From contig JACPAP010000168.1 of the NCBI GenBank assembly GCA_016180765.1, forward strand, positions 1 to 16,907: a stretch of 16,907 nt of DNA, read 5' to 3'. Origin of the DNA: Gemmatimonadota bacterium. GTDB lineage: Bacteria; Gemmatimonadota; Gemmatimonadetes; Gemmatimonadales; GWC2-71-9. Of this stretch, positions 1 through 7,563 are shown in pieces (the stretch's first letter is position 1; each line of letters begins with the position of its first letter). The notes below the pieces were generated by a model that was given only the letters and a program-made list of their open reading frames with translations, made no database searches and was not told the origin of the DNA. The position numbers were made by a program, and so were the translations under genes.

Positions 1-114
1 CCCGCGGTGCTCGGCCATCGCGGCCTTGATGGGGTTGGAAGCGCCGGGGCTACAGCCCTGAAGGCCTACGAGCAGCGGCAGGAATGGGAGGGTTCGCTTA
101 GCGTAAGTTACCAC
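1..114 (-). CDS. N-terminus of a lipoprotein, cut by the window edge
   Basis: Thirty-eight codons are visible from a GTG start at 114 down to base 1, with the frame still open. The peptide has a classical type II signal: a short basic n-region (AKR at residues 5-7), a hydrophobic stretch (about 8-19) and an LQGC lipobox with Cys21, followed by a small, polar S-P-G-A-S segment. Seen: the signal and lipobox. Inferred: an exported, lipid-anchored envelope protein. The start is not certain, because no strong Shine-Dalgarno precedes GTG, but no other in-frame start fits the signal peptide. Too little of the mature part (ending KAAMAEHRG) is present to name a family. It lies on the same strand as the large barrel protein, about 130 nt downstream of that gene. 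Confidence 0.55.
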   Translation of the reverse strand, partial: MVTYAKRTLPFLPLLVGLQGCSPGASNPIKAAMAEHRG

Positions 115-165
115 GGAGCTTAAAGATAGGCCCGACGAAAGGGCCGGACAATAGGGCTGCGAAAG

Positions 166-238
166 GCGTTGTCCGTTTTCCGTGGTCCGTAACTGCAACT
201 GCCGTCACGGATAACGGACGACGGCCAAGGGACAACGC
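166..238. repeat. Imperfect inverted repeat, TCCG-rich; possible terminator
   Basis: The outer 9 bp are perfect (GCGTTGTCC at 166-174 against GGACAACGC at 230-238). The inner parts are looser, with GTCCGT/TCCGT and ACGGATAACGGAC modules. On the minus strand the structure lies just after the stop codon of the protease/barrel gene and is followed by CTTTC, so it may act as its terminator. The CGTTATCCGTG core of the right arm (read on the minus strand) recurs at about 10429-10446 between rplY and prs, which suggests a dispersed repeat family. The rest of 115-248 shows no gene. Confidence 0.5.
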
Positions 239-248
239 TTTTCTCCAG

Positions 249-3200
249 CTAGAAGGTCGGTCCTATGCTCAGGGTCCAGTACGCTGGCTTGCCCTTGTCG
301 TCCGGTGTGGTTCCCGGGCGGTCCAGCGGCTTTGAGTAGTCGGCCCGAAGGATCAGGAACCCCAGGAGGTTGCCGCGGATCGAGGCCCCCCAACTCTTCA
401 GCGGCTGACGCACCACGTCTGCGTTTTCACCGCGCGTGCGCCGCCAGACGATGGTGCCGTCCCCCGAGCTGTGCCGGCTATCCCAGGCCATGCCCACGTC
501 GAAGAACAGGGCCCCCTCGATGGGCGGCAGGCGTACGGGCAGGATGCCGAGCGTGAGGTTGCTGATCAACGGGAAGCGCAACTCGAAGTTGGCCACGGCG
601 ATCCGCGATCCGATGAGCTGATCCAGCACCGAGCACCCGGTCACCGACCCGCCCAGGTCGAGGAGGCATTCGTTCCGCCGGAACGAGCCGGCCGTGTACC
701 CGCGGATCAGGTCCGGGGTTCCCAGGAAGATGGGGAACTGGCTATCGTCGCGCCCCATGCGGCCAAAGAACATGAGCCGGCTGGCGAACACGATCGGACC
801 GACCAGCGGGTCGTAGCGGCGGTAATCCCCTAAGACCTGGTGGAAGCGCCACCCGCCGAACGCGGGGGCGTACTCGAACCGGCTGCGCCGACCGATGAAC
901 GGGCCGACGTACAGTCCAATGGAGTTGTCGTTCACCAAGGCGATGCTGGGCTGCACGTAGTTGACCGCCCCCAGCCCATCCGTGTCGAGCCGTTCCTCGA
1001 GCAGGAATCGGGTCGCCGGGTCGAAGAACTGCGAGAACGCGAGGCGCGCGCGCGAGATGCGGCTGGCGCGGAGCCCCAGCTCCAGGCGCTGGAAGCGGCT
1101 GAAGGGTCGCGACGCCTCGGCGAACGCGGTGCGGACGACGTACCGGTCGAGCTGGGTGGTGAGTTGGCCGCGGCCCAACGAGTCGGTGCCCAGGAAGGTT
1201 CCCGAGTAGAAGAAGATCGGCTGCTGCTGATACCCGACGGCCCAGTTCACCCGGTGGTTGAGGTTGGCATAGACGGTGAGGATCTGGGCTTCTTCGATCC
1301 GCCCGTTGACCTCACCCGCGAGGATCAGGCGGCGGTTGCCCAGCATGTCGGACAGCGAGATGGCGGTGCCGCCGAAGAAGCCGTTGCCGAAGTTGTCGCG
1401 CTGGTAGCCCACCGACGGCTGCACCACGTAATCCGGAGCGAGCTTGGCCGAGTAGGGCTTGAGCGTGAACTCCGAGGTGTCGGGCAGTGCCAGGGTGGCG
1501 CTGTCGAGGAGCGCCCTGACGGACACCGGCTCCGGGCCGGCGGCGTGGCCGAGGCCGGGGTCCGCCGCCGAGGGGCGGAAGCCCCCCTGGATCCGGTAGA
1601 CCGACGCCGTCACCAGGGGCGACGCCTGGGGGAGCTGGTCCGGGAGCGGGGCCGTCACGGTATCGCGCTGCGCGAAGTCGGCAGCTTGGGCGATCACGGG
1701 CGTGGCCGGCCGGTACGGGAGCTGCTTCAGGGAGCGCGGATTGTCGATCACGTAGACGTTGTAATCGCCCTTCTCGTAGTACGTGATCGCGAGGCGGTCT
1801 GCCCGGCCGGCCCAGGAAATGCCGGGCGAGATCGGCGTCAGCCCCGAGATACCGGTGAACGCGTTGGTGAGCTGGTAGACCTCCCGATCCGTGAGGTCGT
1901 ACAAGAACACGTTGGGGATGCCGCTGCGGTCGGAGATGAAGGCGATCGACAGGCCGTCCGGCGCCCACTGGGGGTTGATGTTCTGCCCGGCCATGTGGTC
2001 GAGCAGCTCGATGTGCCGGTCGCCGAAGTGATACAGCGCGATGCGCAGCGGCCCGAAGAACAAGGTCTCGAGGTCGGTCTGGCCTCCGCGGTCGGTGGCG
2101 AAGGCGATCGCTTTGCCGTCGGGCGACCACACCGGATGCAGCTCGGCGTAGCGGTCCTGGGTCAGGCGGGTGAATCCGGCGCCGTCCGCCCCGATCACGA
2201 ACAGATCGGAGAGTCCGCCGTCGTAGCCGGTGAACACCAACTGGGTGCCGTCGGGCGACCACGAGGGATTGGTGATGCCGTGGAGCGGGAGCTTGAGGCG
2301 TCGGTGCACCCGCTTCCGCGCCACATCGAAGATCACCAGGTCGTCCTGGCCACCATGCTTCGCGGCGATCGCGAAATAGCGCCCGTCGGGCGACCAGGAG
2401 CCGGTCGAGTAGATGAAGCGCAGGCTCTCGAAATCGGAACTGAAGGCGCTCTTGATCAGGCGGCGCTTCACCCTCCCGGTCTCCCCGTCCGCGAGGTAGA
2501 GGTCCACGAAGAACGAGTTGCCCTCGGACAGATAGGCGATGGTTTTGCCGTCCGGCGCGAGGGCGGGGGAGAGGTGCAGCGTGCCGTTGGAGCGCCGCTG
2601 GGTGAGCAGCGGCTGGGAGAATCGCCGGGCGGACTGTAACTCGGCGATCTCGGGCAGATAGGTGCGTTGCACCGTTTCGCGCCATTCGTCGGACAACTCG
2701 TCCAGCGACATCCCCAGGGCGCGCCGGAACCCGTCCTCGATCCCGGCGGTGGCCACGGCGTGGAGCACCTCGCCTACCACCGCGTCACCCCAGCGCTCGC
2801 CGATGAAGGACCAGATGGCGTGCCCGAAGCGGTACGGGAAGATGTACGGGTTCCAGGTGAGCTGCTCGATGGTGGGGAGTTGTCCTTCCAGCGCGGCGTC
2901 GCGCAGCCACATGGCCGTCTGCGGCGTGGTGGGGCCGAGCGACAGGTATTCCGCCATGCCTTCCATGAACCAGAGCGGCGGATTCACCTGGATGAGCCGC
3001 TGGATGCCCCCGCCGATGCGGCCGCGGGCGAACACGTCGAACTGAAACTGGTGCACGATCTCGTGTTGCAGGACGTGCTCGAAGTCGGCGTAGGCGCCGG
3101 TGAAGGGCAGCAGGATCCGGTGGCGGAACGGCTCCGTGACCCCGCCGGTTCCCTCGCCGATGTCGGTGACGTTGTTCTGCTGGAACTCGGTGTGCGACGC

Positions 3201-3473
3201 GTAGAGGATGAGCGGCTGTCGCTCGCGATACTGATGGTTCAGCACCCGGGAGAGGCGCGCGTAGGCCCGTTCGGCCATGCGGGCCGCGTCCAGGGCGGCC
3301 TCGCGCTCGGCGGCGTGGTAGTAGATGTCGAAGTGCTCGGTCTGCGCGACGGAGAAGCTGAGCCGGCGGTACTGGACCTTGTTTTGGCCGAAGTACTGGG
3401 CCTGGGCCGCCTGGCCCGTCCCGAGGCCGAGCACGCCTAGCGCCACGATGCTGTGCACGATGGTCCGCCGCAT
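249..3473 (-). CDS. Secreted peptidase-MA-like / TolB propeller / Omp85-type barrel fusion protein
   Basis: This is a 1074-residue envelope protein. The chosen ATG at 3473 has a GGGAG-type Shine-Dalgarno upstream and opens directly into a signal peptide (MRRT, hydrophobic core, AQAQ near residue 26); a longer in-frame reading upstream lacks these. Residues about 40-275 resemble a gluzincin (peptidase MA) domain, with HEIVH at 137-141 and the likely third zinc ligand in EGMAE at 171-175. Residues about 295-690 hold repeated PD40/TolB-like blades (WSPDG, WAPDG motifs). Roughly the last 300 residues look like an outer-membrane barrel: an LIRGYTAGSF motif typical of Omp85 proteins and a terminal aromatic residue (IGPTF). 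Known: PD40 propellers bind peptides or proteins, and Omp85 barrels sit in the outer membrane. Inferred: a surface or periplasmic protease tethered by its own barrel. Substrate unknown. It follows rsfS by 20 nt. Confidence 0.88.
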   Translation of the reverse strand: MRRTIVHSIVALGVLGLGTGQAAQAQYFGQNKVQYRRLSFSVAQTEHFDIYYHAAEREAALDAARMAERAYARLSRVLNHQYRERQPLILYASHTEFQQNNVTDIGEGTGGVTEPFRHRILLPFTGAYADFEHVLQHEIVHQFQFDVFARGRIGGGIQRLIQVNPPLWFMEGMAEYLSLGPTTPQTAMWLRDAALEGQLPTIEQLTWNPYIFPYRFGHAIWSFIGERWGDAVVGEVLHAVATAGIEDGFRRALGMSLDELSDEWRETVQRTYLPEIAELQSARRFSQPLLTQRRSNGTLHLSPALAPDGKTIAYLSEGNSFFVDLYLADGETGRVKRRLIKSAFSSDFESLRFIYSTGSWSPDGRYFAIAAKHGGQDDLVIFDVARKRVHRRLKLPLHGITNPSWSPDGTQLVFTGYDGGLSDLFVIGADGAGFTRLTQDRYAELHPVWSPDGKAIAFATDRGGQTDLETLFFGPLRIALYHFGDRHIELLDHMAGQNINPQWAPDGLSIAFISDRSGIPNVFLYDLTDREVYQLTNAFTGISGLTPISPGISWAGRADRLAITYYEKGDYNVYVIDNPRSLKQLPYRPATPVIAQAADFAQRDTVTAPLPDQLPQASPLVTASVYRIQGGFRPSAADPGLGHAAGPEPVSVRALLDSATLALPDTSEFTLKPYSAKLAPDYVVQPSVGYQRDNFGNGFFGGTAISLSDMLGNRRLILAGEVNGRIEEAQILTVYANLNHRVNWAVGYQQQPIFFYSGTFLGTDSLGRGQLTTQLDRYVVRTAFAEASRPFSRFQRLELGLRASRISRARLAFSQFFDPATRFLLEERLDTDGLGAVNYVQPSIALVNDNSIGLYVGPFIGRRSRFEYAPAFGGWRFHQVLGDYRRYDPLVGPIVFASRLMFFGRMGRDDSQFPIFLGTPDLIRGYTAGSFRRNECLLDLGGSVTGCSVLDQLIGSRIAVANFELRFPLISNLTLGILPVRLPPIEGALFFDVGMAWDSRHSSGDGTIVWRRTRGENADVVRQPLKSWGASIRGNLLGFLILRADYSKPLDRPGTTPDDKGKPAYWTLSIGPTF

Positions 3474-3493
3474 AACGCTCTCCCGACTCCCCA

Positions 3494-3829
3494 CTAGGAT
3501 GGGTAGGCGCCGGCCGAGTGCGCCGGCGCGTCCGCCCACAGCCGTTCGAGCTGATAAAACTCGCGCAGCGATGGGTGGAAGACGTGGACCACGAAATCCA
3601 CGAAGTCGATCAGCACCCAGCGACCGCCCGCCAAGCCCTCCACATGATGGGGCCGGCGCCCCTCCCGATCGCACGCGGCGAGCACGTGGTCCGCCAGCGC
3701 CCGCACGTGGGTGTCACTGGATCCCGAGGCGATGACGAAATAGTCGGTCGCGTCGCTCAGCCGACGGAGGTCGAGTACGACGAGGTCGTACGCTTTGTGC
3801 TCGCCGAGGGTGCGGATTACGGTCTGGAT
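3494..3829 (-). CDS. rsfS: Ribosomal silencing factor RsfS (Iojap family), apparent ATC start
   Basis: RsfS binds ribosomal protein uL14 on the 50S subunit and blocks subunit joining when nutrients are scarce. The frame carries the family core: YDLVVLDL near residues 14-21, DYFVIASGSS near 29-38, HVRALADHV, and the C-terminal WVLIDFVDFVVHVF and FYQLERLWADA. From the ATC codon at 3829-3827 it gives 111 residues, a normal length. No ATG, GTG or TTG occurs between the upstream in-frame stop (3853-3851) and GTG at 3706; starting at 3706 would delete the first strands of the fold. AAGGGAG at 3843-3837 lies 7 nt before ATC. Family assignment is firm; the start codon is inferred and could instead be a base-call error for ATG. 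The upstream neighbour is the FakA-DegV fusion, the downstream one the protease/barrel gene. Confidence 0.85.
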   Translation of the reverse strand: MQTVIRTLGEHKAYDLVVLDLRRLSDATDYFVIASGSSDTHVRALADHVLAACDREGRRPHHVEGLAGGRWVLIDFVDFVVHVFHPSLREFYQLERLWADAPAHSAGAYPS

Positions 3830-3843
3830 CTCGTGGCTCCCTT
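3827..3843 (-). promoter_or_regulatory. Shine-Dalgarno that decides the rsfS start (ATC)
   Basis: On the minus strand AAGGGAG (3843-3837) is followed by a 7-nt spacer and then ATC (3829-3827). The spacing is ideal and the ATC falls exactly where RsfS relatives begin, which supports initiation here despite the unusual codon. Confidence 0.55.
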
Positions 3844-3988
3844 CAGGCCCTCAATGAGGGACCGTCTTCCTCCCTGTATTGATAACGCCGCCCGGGCCGG
3901 GCCGCCACCATCGGGAGCGGGGGTGGGCGGGGGATGGACGCTGCGCGGCGCCCACCCGCGTCCATCCTCCGCCATCTCCCGGTGTGCT

Positions 3989-5788
3989 TCACTCCACCTG
4001 GTAGCAGACCCCCCACGCCCCGGGCCCGGTGTGGGCCCCGAGAGCCGCGGTGATCGGCTGGACCAGGCAATCCAGGGGGTGGTACCGCCGCCGGACTTCC
4101 GCCTCCAGCTCCGCTGCGGCGTCAACCGCGTCGGCGTGGACGATGCCGAACCGGACCCGCTCAGGGACCGGCGTCAGGCGGCGCTCGAGGTGCTCCAGCA
4201 CCCGCGGGATCAGCCGCTCCCGGCCGCGCACCCGGTCCAGCGGGGCTACCACACCCTCGTGGTTCAGCTCCAGGATCGGCTTGAGGTCCAACCACTCCCC
4301 GATCCAGGCGCGGGCTCGACCGATTCGCCCCGATCGCAGCACGTGCTCGAAGGTGTCGAGGGTAAACAAGAGCCCCGAGCGCTGGCGGATGCGCCGCAGC
4401 TCCTCCACGATCGCGGGGGCGCGCATCCCGCGTTCCGCCAATTCGGTGGCCCGGAGCGCCAAGAGTCCCAGGGCCAGGCTGGTGGTTCGCGAGTCGAACA
4501 CCGTGACGCCGGCGAAGCCGGGACCGCGGGCCACCGCGGCGGCAGAGGCGTAGGTGCCGGACAGTGCCCCGGACAAGATCAGGGCCAGGACTTCCTCTCC
4601 CTGCGCCTGCGCGTCGAGGAAGGCCTGGCGAAACGCACCCGGCGCGGGCTGGGACGTGGTGAACAGGGCCTGCTCGCGGCGCATGCGGCGGTACAGCTCG
4701 GGGCTGGTGATGTCCACCCGATCCAGGTACACGCGGCCGTTCTGGATCACCTGCAGCGGCACGATGATGAGCCCTACGCGGTCGGCCAGATCGTCCGGGA
4801 GGTCGCACGAGGAGTCCACCACCACCGCCACGGGCCGGTGAACCCGGGCCAGCCGCCGGTGTTGCTCCCGCACGTCTTCCGCCTTTCGGGAGGCGATCAC
4901 GCCCCAGCCCTGAGCCAGCGCGAAGACGGCTTCGGGCTGGTCGGTGTGGACGTGCACCCTCAGCAGATCGCCGTCGGCGAGCACCACGATGGATCCCCCC
5001 AGGCTGCGGAGTCCGGCCCGGACGGAGGTGGCCGCCGGCAGGGCGCTGCCGCGGACCAGCACCTCGGTGCAGAACTGATAGTCGCGCTCCTGCGCGACCT
5101 GGGCGAGCGCCGCCGCCGATGCCGGCTCGGGCGGCGCGCGCCGGCGCGCCCAGTGCAGGGGGTGTCCCTCGATCAATCGCATGATCCCCTCGAGGGCACG
5201 TACAAAGGCCTTGGCCCCGGCGTCCACCACGCCGGCCTCCCGGAGCACGGCCAGCAGTTCGGGCGTGCGCTCCAGCGCGACCCGCGCGCCGGCCAGCACG
5301 TAGCGCATGAACTCGTCGATCCGTTCAGTGAGGCGGGTGGCGCGCTCGGCCGCCTCCGCCACGGCGCGCGCCACGGTGAGAATGGTCCCTTCCACCGGGT
5401 CGTCCAGGGACGCGGCCAGCTGGTCCGAGCCGGCGCGCATGGCCCGAGCGAGGTCGGCGGGACCCGCGGTCTCGCGGTCGCCGATCGCGTTCCGGAAGCC
5501 CAGGAGGAACTGCGACAACAGCATCCCGGAGTTGCCGCGCGCGCCCACGATGCATCCGTCCACCATGGCGCGGGTGACCGCGGGGAGCGAGGCTCCCCGG
5601 AGCCGGCGCACGGCGCTCGCGACCGCGTGGAGCGTCAGGGAGAAGTTGGTTCCGGTGTCGCCGTCGGGGACGGGAAAAACGTTGATGCGGTTGAGCTCGT
5701 CGCGCGCCGCGTCCACCCAGCCCGCCGCCGCGAACAGCGAGAACCGGAGCCGGGGACCGTCCAGATGCGTGAGCGTCGCGGGGTCCAG
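3989..5788 (-). CDS. FakA-like fatty acid kinase fused to a DegV/FakB-like fatty-acid-binding domain, apparent CTG start
   Basis: FakA phosphorylates fatty acids carried by FakB (DegV) proteins, feeding acyl-phosphate into phospholipid synthesis. Here both parts lie in one chain. Numbered from GTG at 5716, the DhaL/DAK2 kinase part has NVFPVPDGDTGTN at 12-24 (metal/ATP-binding aspartates) and GARGNSGM at 58-65. The middle domain has Cys216 and HVHTD from 255, matching the Cys/His/His set known in FakA. The DegV part runs from about 296: DSSCDLPDD, TTSQPAPGAF near 353-362, SGALSGTYASA near 382-392, and the C-terminal HTGPGAWG. The first kinase helix (LDGPRLRFSLFAAAGW) lies upstream of GTG5716 and no ATG/GTG/TTG precedes it, so CTG at 5788, 5 nt after AAGGAG, is the best start (599 aa). 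It begins just after the rplI stop. Families are firm; the role in lipid metabolism is inferred by homology. Confidence 0.88.
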   Translation of the reverse strand: MDPATLTHLDGPRLRFSLFAAAGWVDAARDELNRINVFPVPDGDTGTNFSLTLHAVASAVRRLRGASLPAVTRAMVDGCIVGARGNSGMLLSQFLLGFRNAIGDRETAGPADLARAMRAGSDQLAASLDDPVEGTILTVARAVAEAAERATRLTERIDEFMRYVLAGARVALERTPELLAVLREAGVVDAGAKAFVRALEGIMRLIEGHPLHWARRRAPPEPASAAALAQVAQERDYQFCTEVLVRGSALPAATSVRAGLRSLGGSIVVLADGDLLRVHVHTDQPEAVFALAQGWGVIASRKAEDVREQHRRLARVHRPVAVVVDSSCDLPDDLADRVGLIIVPLQVIQNGRVYLDRVDITSPELYRRMRREQALFTTSQPAPGAFRQAFLDAQAQGEEVLALILSGALSGTYASAAAVARGPGFAGVTVFDSRTTSLALGLLALRATELAERGMRAPAIVEELRRIRQRSGLLFTLDTFEHVLRSGRIGRARAWIGEWLDLKPILELNHEGVVAPLDRVRGRERLIPRVLEHLERRLTPVPERVRFGIVHADAVDAAAELEAEVRRRYHPLDCLVQPITAALGAHTGPGAWGVCYQVE

Positions 5789-5799
5789 CGTTACTCCTT
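5786..5799 (-). promoter_or_regulatory. Shine-Dalgarno overlapping the rplI end, placed for a CTG start
   Basis: AAGGAG (5799-5794) encodes the last Lys-Glu codons of rplI. It is followed by the rplI stop TAA, then CG, then CTG (5788-5786), which opens the FakA-DegV frame. The layout (GGAG-TAACG-CTG) is nearly the same as at the rplY/pth junction. Confidence 0.5.
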
Positions 5800-6234
5800 C
5801 ACGACCCAGACGCGCACCTCCCCAGCCACGCCGGCCTCGAGCCGGACCGGCACTTTGTAGATGCCCACCATCTTGATCGGCTCCTCCAGCTCGATGCGGC
5901 GCTTGTCCACCGCCAGGCCCTGCTCCTTGAGCTTCTCGGCGATGTCCGACGCGGTGACGGAGCCGAACAGCTTGTCCCCCTCTCCCGTCCGGACTGTGAA
6001 GGTGAGCGAGATCGACGCCAGCCGCTCGGCCAGGCCCGCGGCCTCGGCCCGCTGCGTCGCCAACTGCGCGTCGCGGCGCTGCCGCTCGACTTCGATACGG
6101 CGCTTGTTGCCGGCGGTGGCCTGGTATGCGAACCCGCGCGGAATCAAGTAGTTCCGCGCGTAGCCGTTCTTGACCGTCACGACCTCGCCGGCCTTCCCGA
6201 GGTGGGTGACATCCTCTCTTAGGATTATTTCCAT
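5791..6234 (-). CDS. rplI: 50S ribosomal protein bL9
   Basis: bL9 binds 23S rRNA near the L1 stalk base and spans out from the large subunit. The 147-residue protein has the normal length and order: an N-terminal RNA-binding domain starting MEIILREDV with NGYARNYLIPRG at 23-33, a long basic connecting helix at about 42-75, and the C-terminal domain with GDKLFGSVTASDIAE at 86-100. The start is ATG at 6234; its Shine-Dalgarno is weak and distant. It is separated from the upstream DUF2232 gene by a 166-nt gap with an inverted repeat, and its last codons supply the Shine-Dalgarno of the FakA-DegV gene. Confidence 0.97.
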   Translation of the reverse strand: MEIILREDVTHLGKAGEVVTVKNGYARNYLIPRGFAYQATAGNKRRIEVERQRRDAQLATQRAEAAGLAERLASISLTFTVRTGEGDKLFGSVTASDIAEKLKEQGLAVDKRRIELEEPIKMVGIYKVPVRLEAGVAGEVRVWVVKE

Positions 6235-6278
6235 ATATGCATGGCTCCAGTGCCTGGGATCTTGGTCACAGTATCTTT

Positions 6279-6385
6279 ACCGCAGAGAACGCAGAGAGCA
6301 ACGGAGAGATCGCAGAGAGTTCTAGAAGCTGTGGCACACTCCTCTTCCTCTCCGCGGTCTGTGCGTCCTCTGCGGTCTCTGCGCT
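6279..6385. repeat. GCAGAG-type long imperfect inverted repeat
   Basis: This fills most of the gap between the DUF2232 gene and rplI (6235-6400), where no ORF fits. The left arm (6279-6319) has repeated CGCAGAG/ACGGAGAG units. The right arm (6348-6385) is their complement (CTCTCCGCGG, CTCTGCGGTCTCTGCG). About 28 nt lie between the arms. The transcript could fold into a long imperfect hairpin. A related CCGCAGAGGCCGCAG repeat lies at the flippase/ispE junction (15659-15752). Seen: arms and units. Inferred: a dispersed non-coding repeat family. Confidence 0.7.
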
Positions 6386-6400
6386 GAACTTAACGAACGG

Positions 6401-7336
6401 CTAAGCCGGTGGCGTCGCCCATCGCTTGCGCAGGTCCATGCCGGCGTCAATCACTCCCAACACGATGGCGCCCGCTACCACCGCCGGCAAGACGAACAGG
6501 GCCAACAGCCCGAACAGCGCCGCAGTGCCGCAGCCCGCGCCGCCCAGCAACGCGATCCCGAAGGCCGTCACGGCGGCGCCGCGGACCGCGTACAGCAGCC
6601 CCGAGACCAGCAACAGGTTGATGGCCGCCACCTTCGCGGCCGCCAGGCGCGGGACCAGCATGACCAGCAGGGCCACCGCGCCCACCCACCCCAGATGCTC
6701 GGAGAAGCGGAACTCGCGGAACCGGCCGGGTGGGACGCCCGCCGGCGATCGGCACACCCGATAATAGATGGCGGCTGCGAGGCCCAGGCCGGCCAGGAGC
6801 TGGATGGCGAGCACCGCGGCGTATTGATCCGCCAGGAACCGCACGCCGCTCTCGAACCAGCGCTCCAGGTCCGGCAGCGGCGCGCCGGCGCCGGCAGCCC
6901 GGGTGGCGTGCCCCAGCGCCAACCGCACCGCGAATCCGGTACGGTGCTCCACCCACCAACGCACCTGGTCCCACGACCACCCCAGGAGGGGGAACAGGAC
7001 CAACATCGCGGTCGCCGCCGTGGTGACCGCGAGCAACGCCCGGTGGGTGACCGTGCTCCGGGAATAGATCGTGGCGAGGACGAAGGTTGCGCCCCCGATC
7101 ACGGCCACCGCCCGCGTCAGCTGATCGGGTGGCTCGCCCGGCTGCGCCAGCCACACCAACGCCAGGGCCGCCACGATGGCCGCGGCCAGGATCTCCGACC
7201 GATGGCGAGGACGGGAAGCGAGCAACAGCGCCCCGAGCGGCACCGCGCACAGGCCCACGGGCGCGAAGGCGGCGAACCCGAGGGTGGCGAAGGCTACCCG
7301 CCCGAGCCCGCGCTCCCGCGACCGCTCGGAGGGCAC
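6401..7336 (-). CDS. DUF2232 (YybS-like) polytopic membrane protein
   Basis: This 311-residue protein is very hydrophobic, with roughly eight membrane segments (for example about 14-38, 48-64, 74-90, 102-120, 178-194, 217-235, 237-262 and 268-297) and a short basic tail (RKRWATPPA). Membrane proteins of the DUF2232/YybS family commonly sit between rpsR and rplI, as this one does; position and topology are the main basis for the call. The function is unknown. The start is GTG at 7336, 5 nt after the rpsR stop, with GAGG upstream, so it is probably translationally coupled to rpsR. The GTG start and low motif content leave the family call less firm than the neighbours. Confidence 0.75.
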   Translation of the reverse strand: MPSERSRERGLGRVAFATLGFAAFAPVGLCAVPLGALLLASRPRHRSEILAAAIVAALALVWLAQPGEPPDQLTRAVAVIGGATFVLATIYSRSTVTHRALLAVTTAATAMLVLFPLLGWSWDQVRWWVEHRTGFAVRLALGHATRAAGAGAPLPDLERWFESGVRFLADQYAAVLAIQLLAGLGLAAAIYYRVCRSPAGVPPGRFREFRFSEHLGWVGAVALLVMLVPRLAAAKVAAINLLLVSGLLYAVRGAAVTAFGIALLGGAGCGTAALFGLLALFVLPAVVAGAIVLGVIDAGMDLRKRWATPPA

Positions 7337-7341
7337 GGAAC

Positions 7342-7563
7342 CTACCTCGCGTAGCCGCGAATGAACGGCAGCAGCGCGAGTTGGCGGGCCCGCTTGATCG
7401 CGACGCTCAGCTGCCGCTGATGCCGGGCGCAGGCGCCGGATAACCGGCTGGGCAGGATCTTGCCCCGCTCGGTGGTGAATCGCTGCAGGGTACGCTCATC
7501 CTTGTAGTCCACCACGCGCACGCCCATCTCGCAGATGGGGCAGGGTTTCCGGTGGCGCCTCAT
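7342..7563 (-). CDS. rpsR: 30S ribosomal protein bS18, zinc-ligand form
   Basis: bS18 pairs with bS6 on the 30S platform. The 73-residue protein has the family signature ([15 protein letters not shown] at about 26-40, then [11 protein letters not shown] and [12 protein letters not shown]). It keeps Cys8, Cys11, Cys45 and His48 (CPIC...CARH), the set expected of the zinc-binding (C+) variant of this protein. Its ATG overlaps the rpsF stop by 4 nt (ATGA, 7563-7560), and the GGAGG in the last rpsF codons serves as its Shine-Dalgarno. The C-terminus is short and basic (FIRGYAR). Confidence 0.97.
   Translation of the reverse strand: MRRHRKPCPICEMGVRVVDYKDERTLQRFTTERGKILPSRLSGACARHQRQLSVAIKRARQLALLPFIRGYAR

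Noticed and set aside
840..2639. Long plus-strand ORF of 599 codons opposite the protease/barrel gene
   Set aside because: Low-complexity Arg/Glu/Val/Gly-rich translation with no family motif; a mirror frame of a GC-rich gene that is clearly coding on the other strand.
3847..3859. CCCTC-AAT-GAGGG hairpin between FakA-DegV and rsfS as a terminator
   Set aside because: Only 5 bp with a 3-nt loop and no T tract; it lies just upstream of the rsfS Shine-Dalgarno and is more likely chance.
3518..5860. 780-codon plus-strand ORF across rsfS and FakA-DegV
   Set aside because: It is antisense to two recognised genes and shows only GC-skewed low-complexity sequence; no ribosome-binding site or domain.
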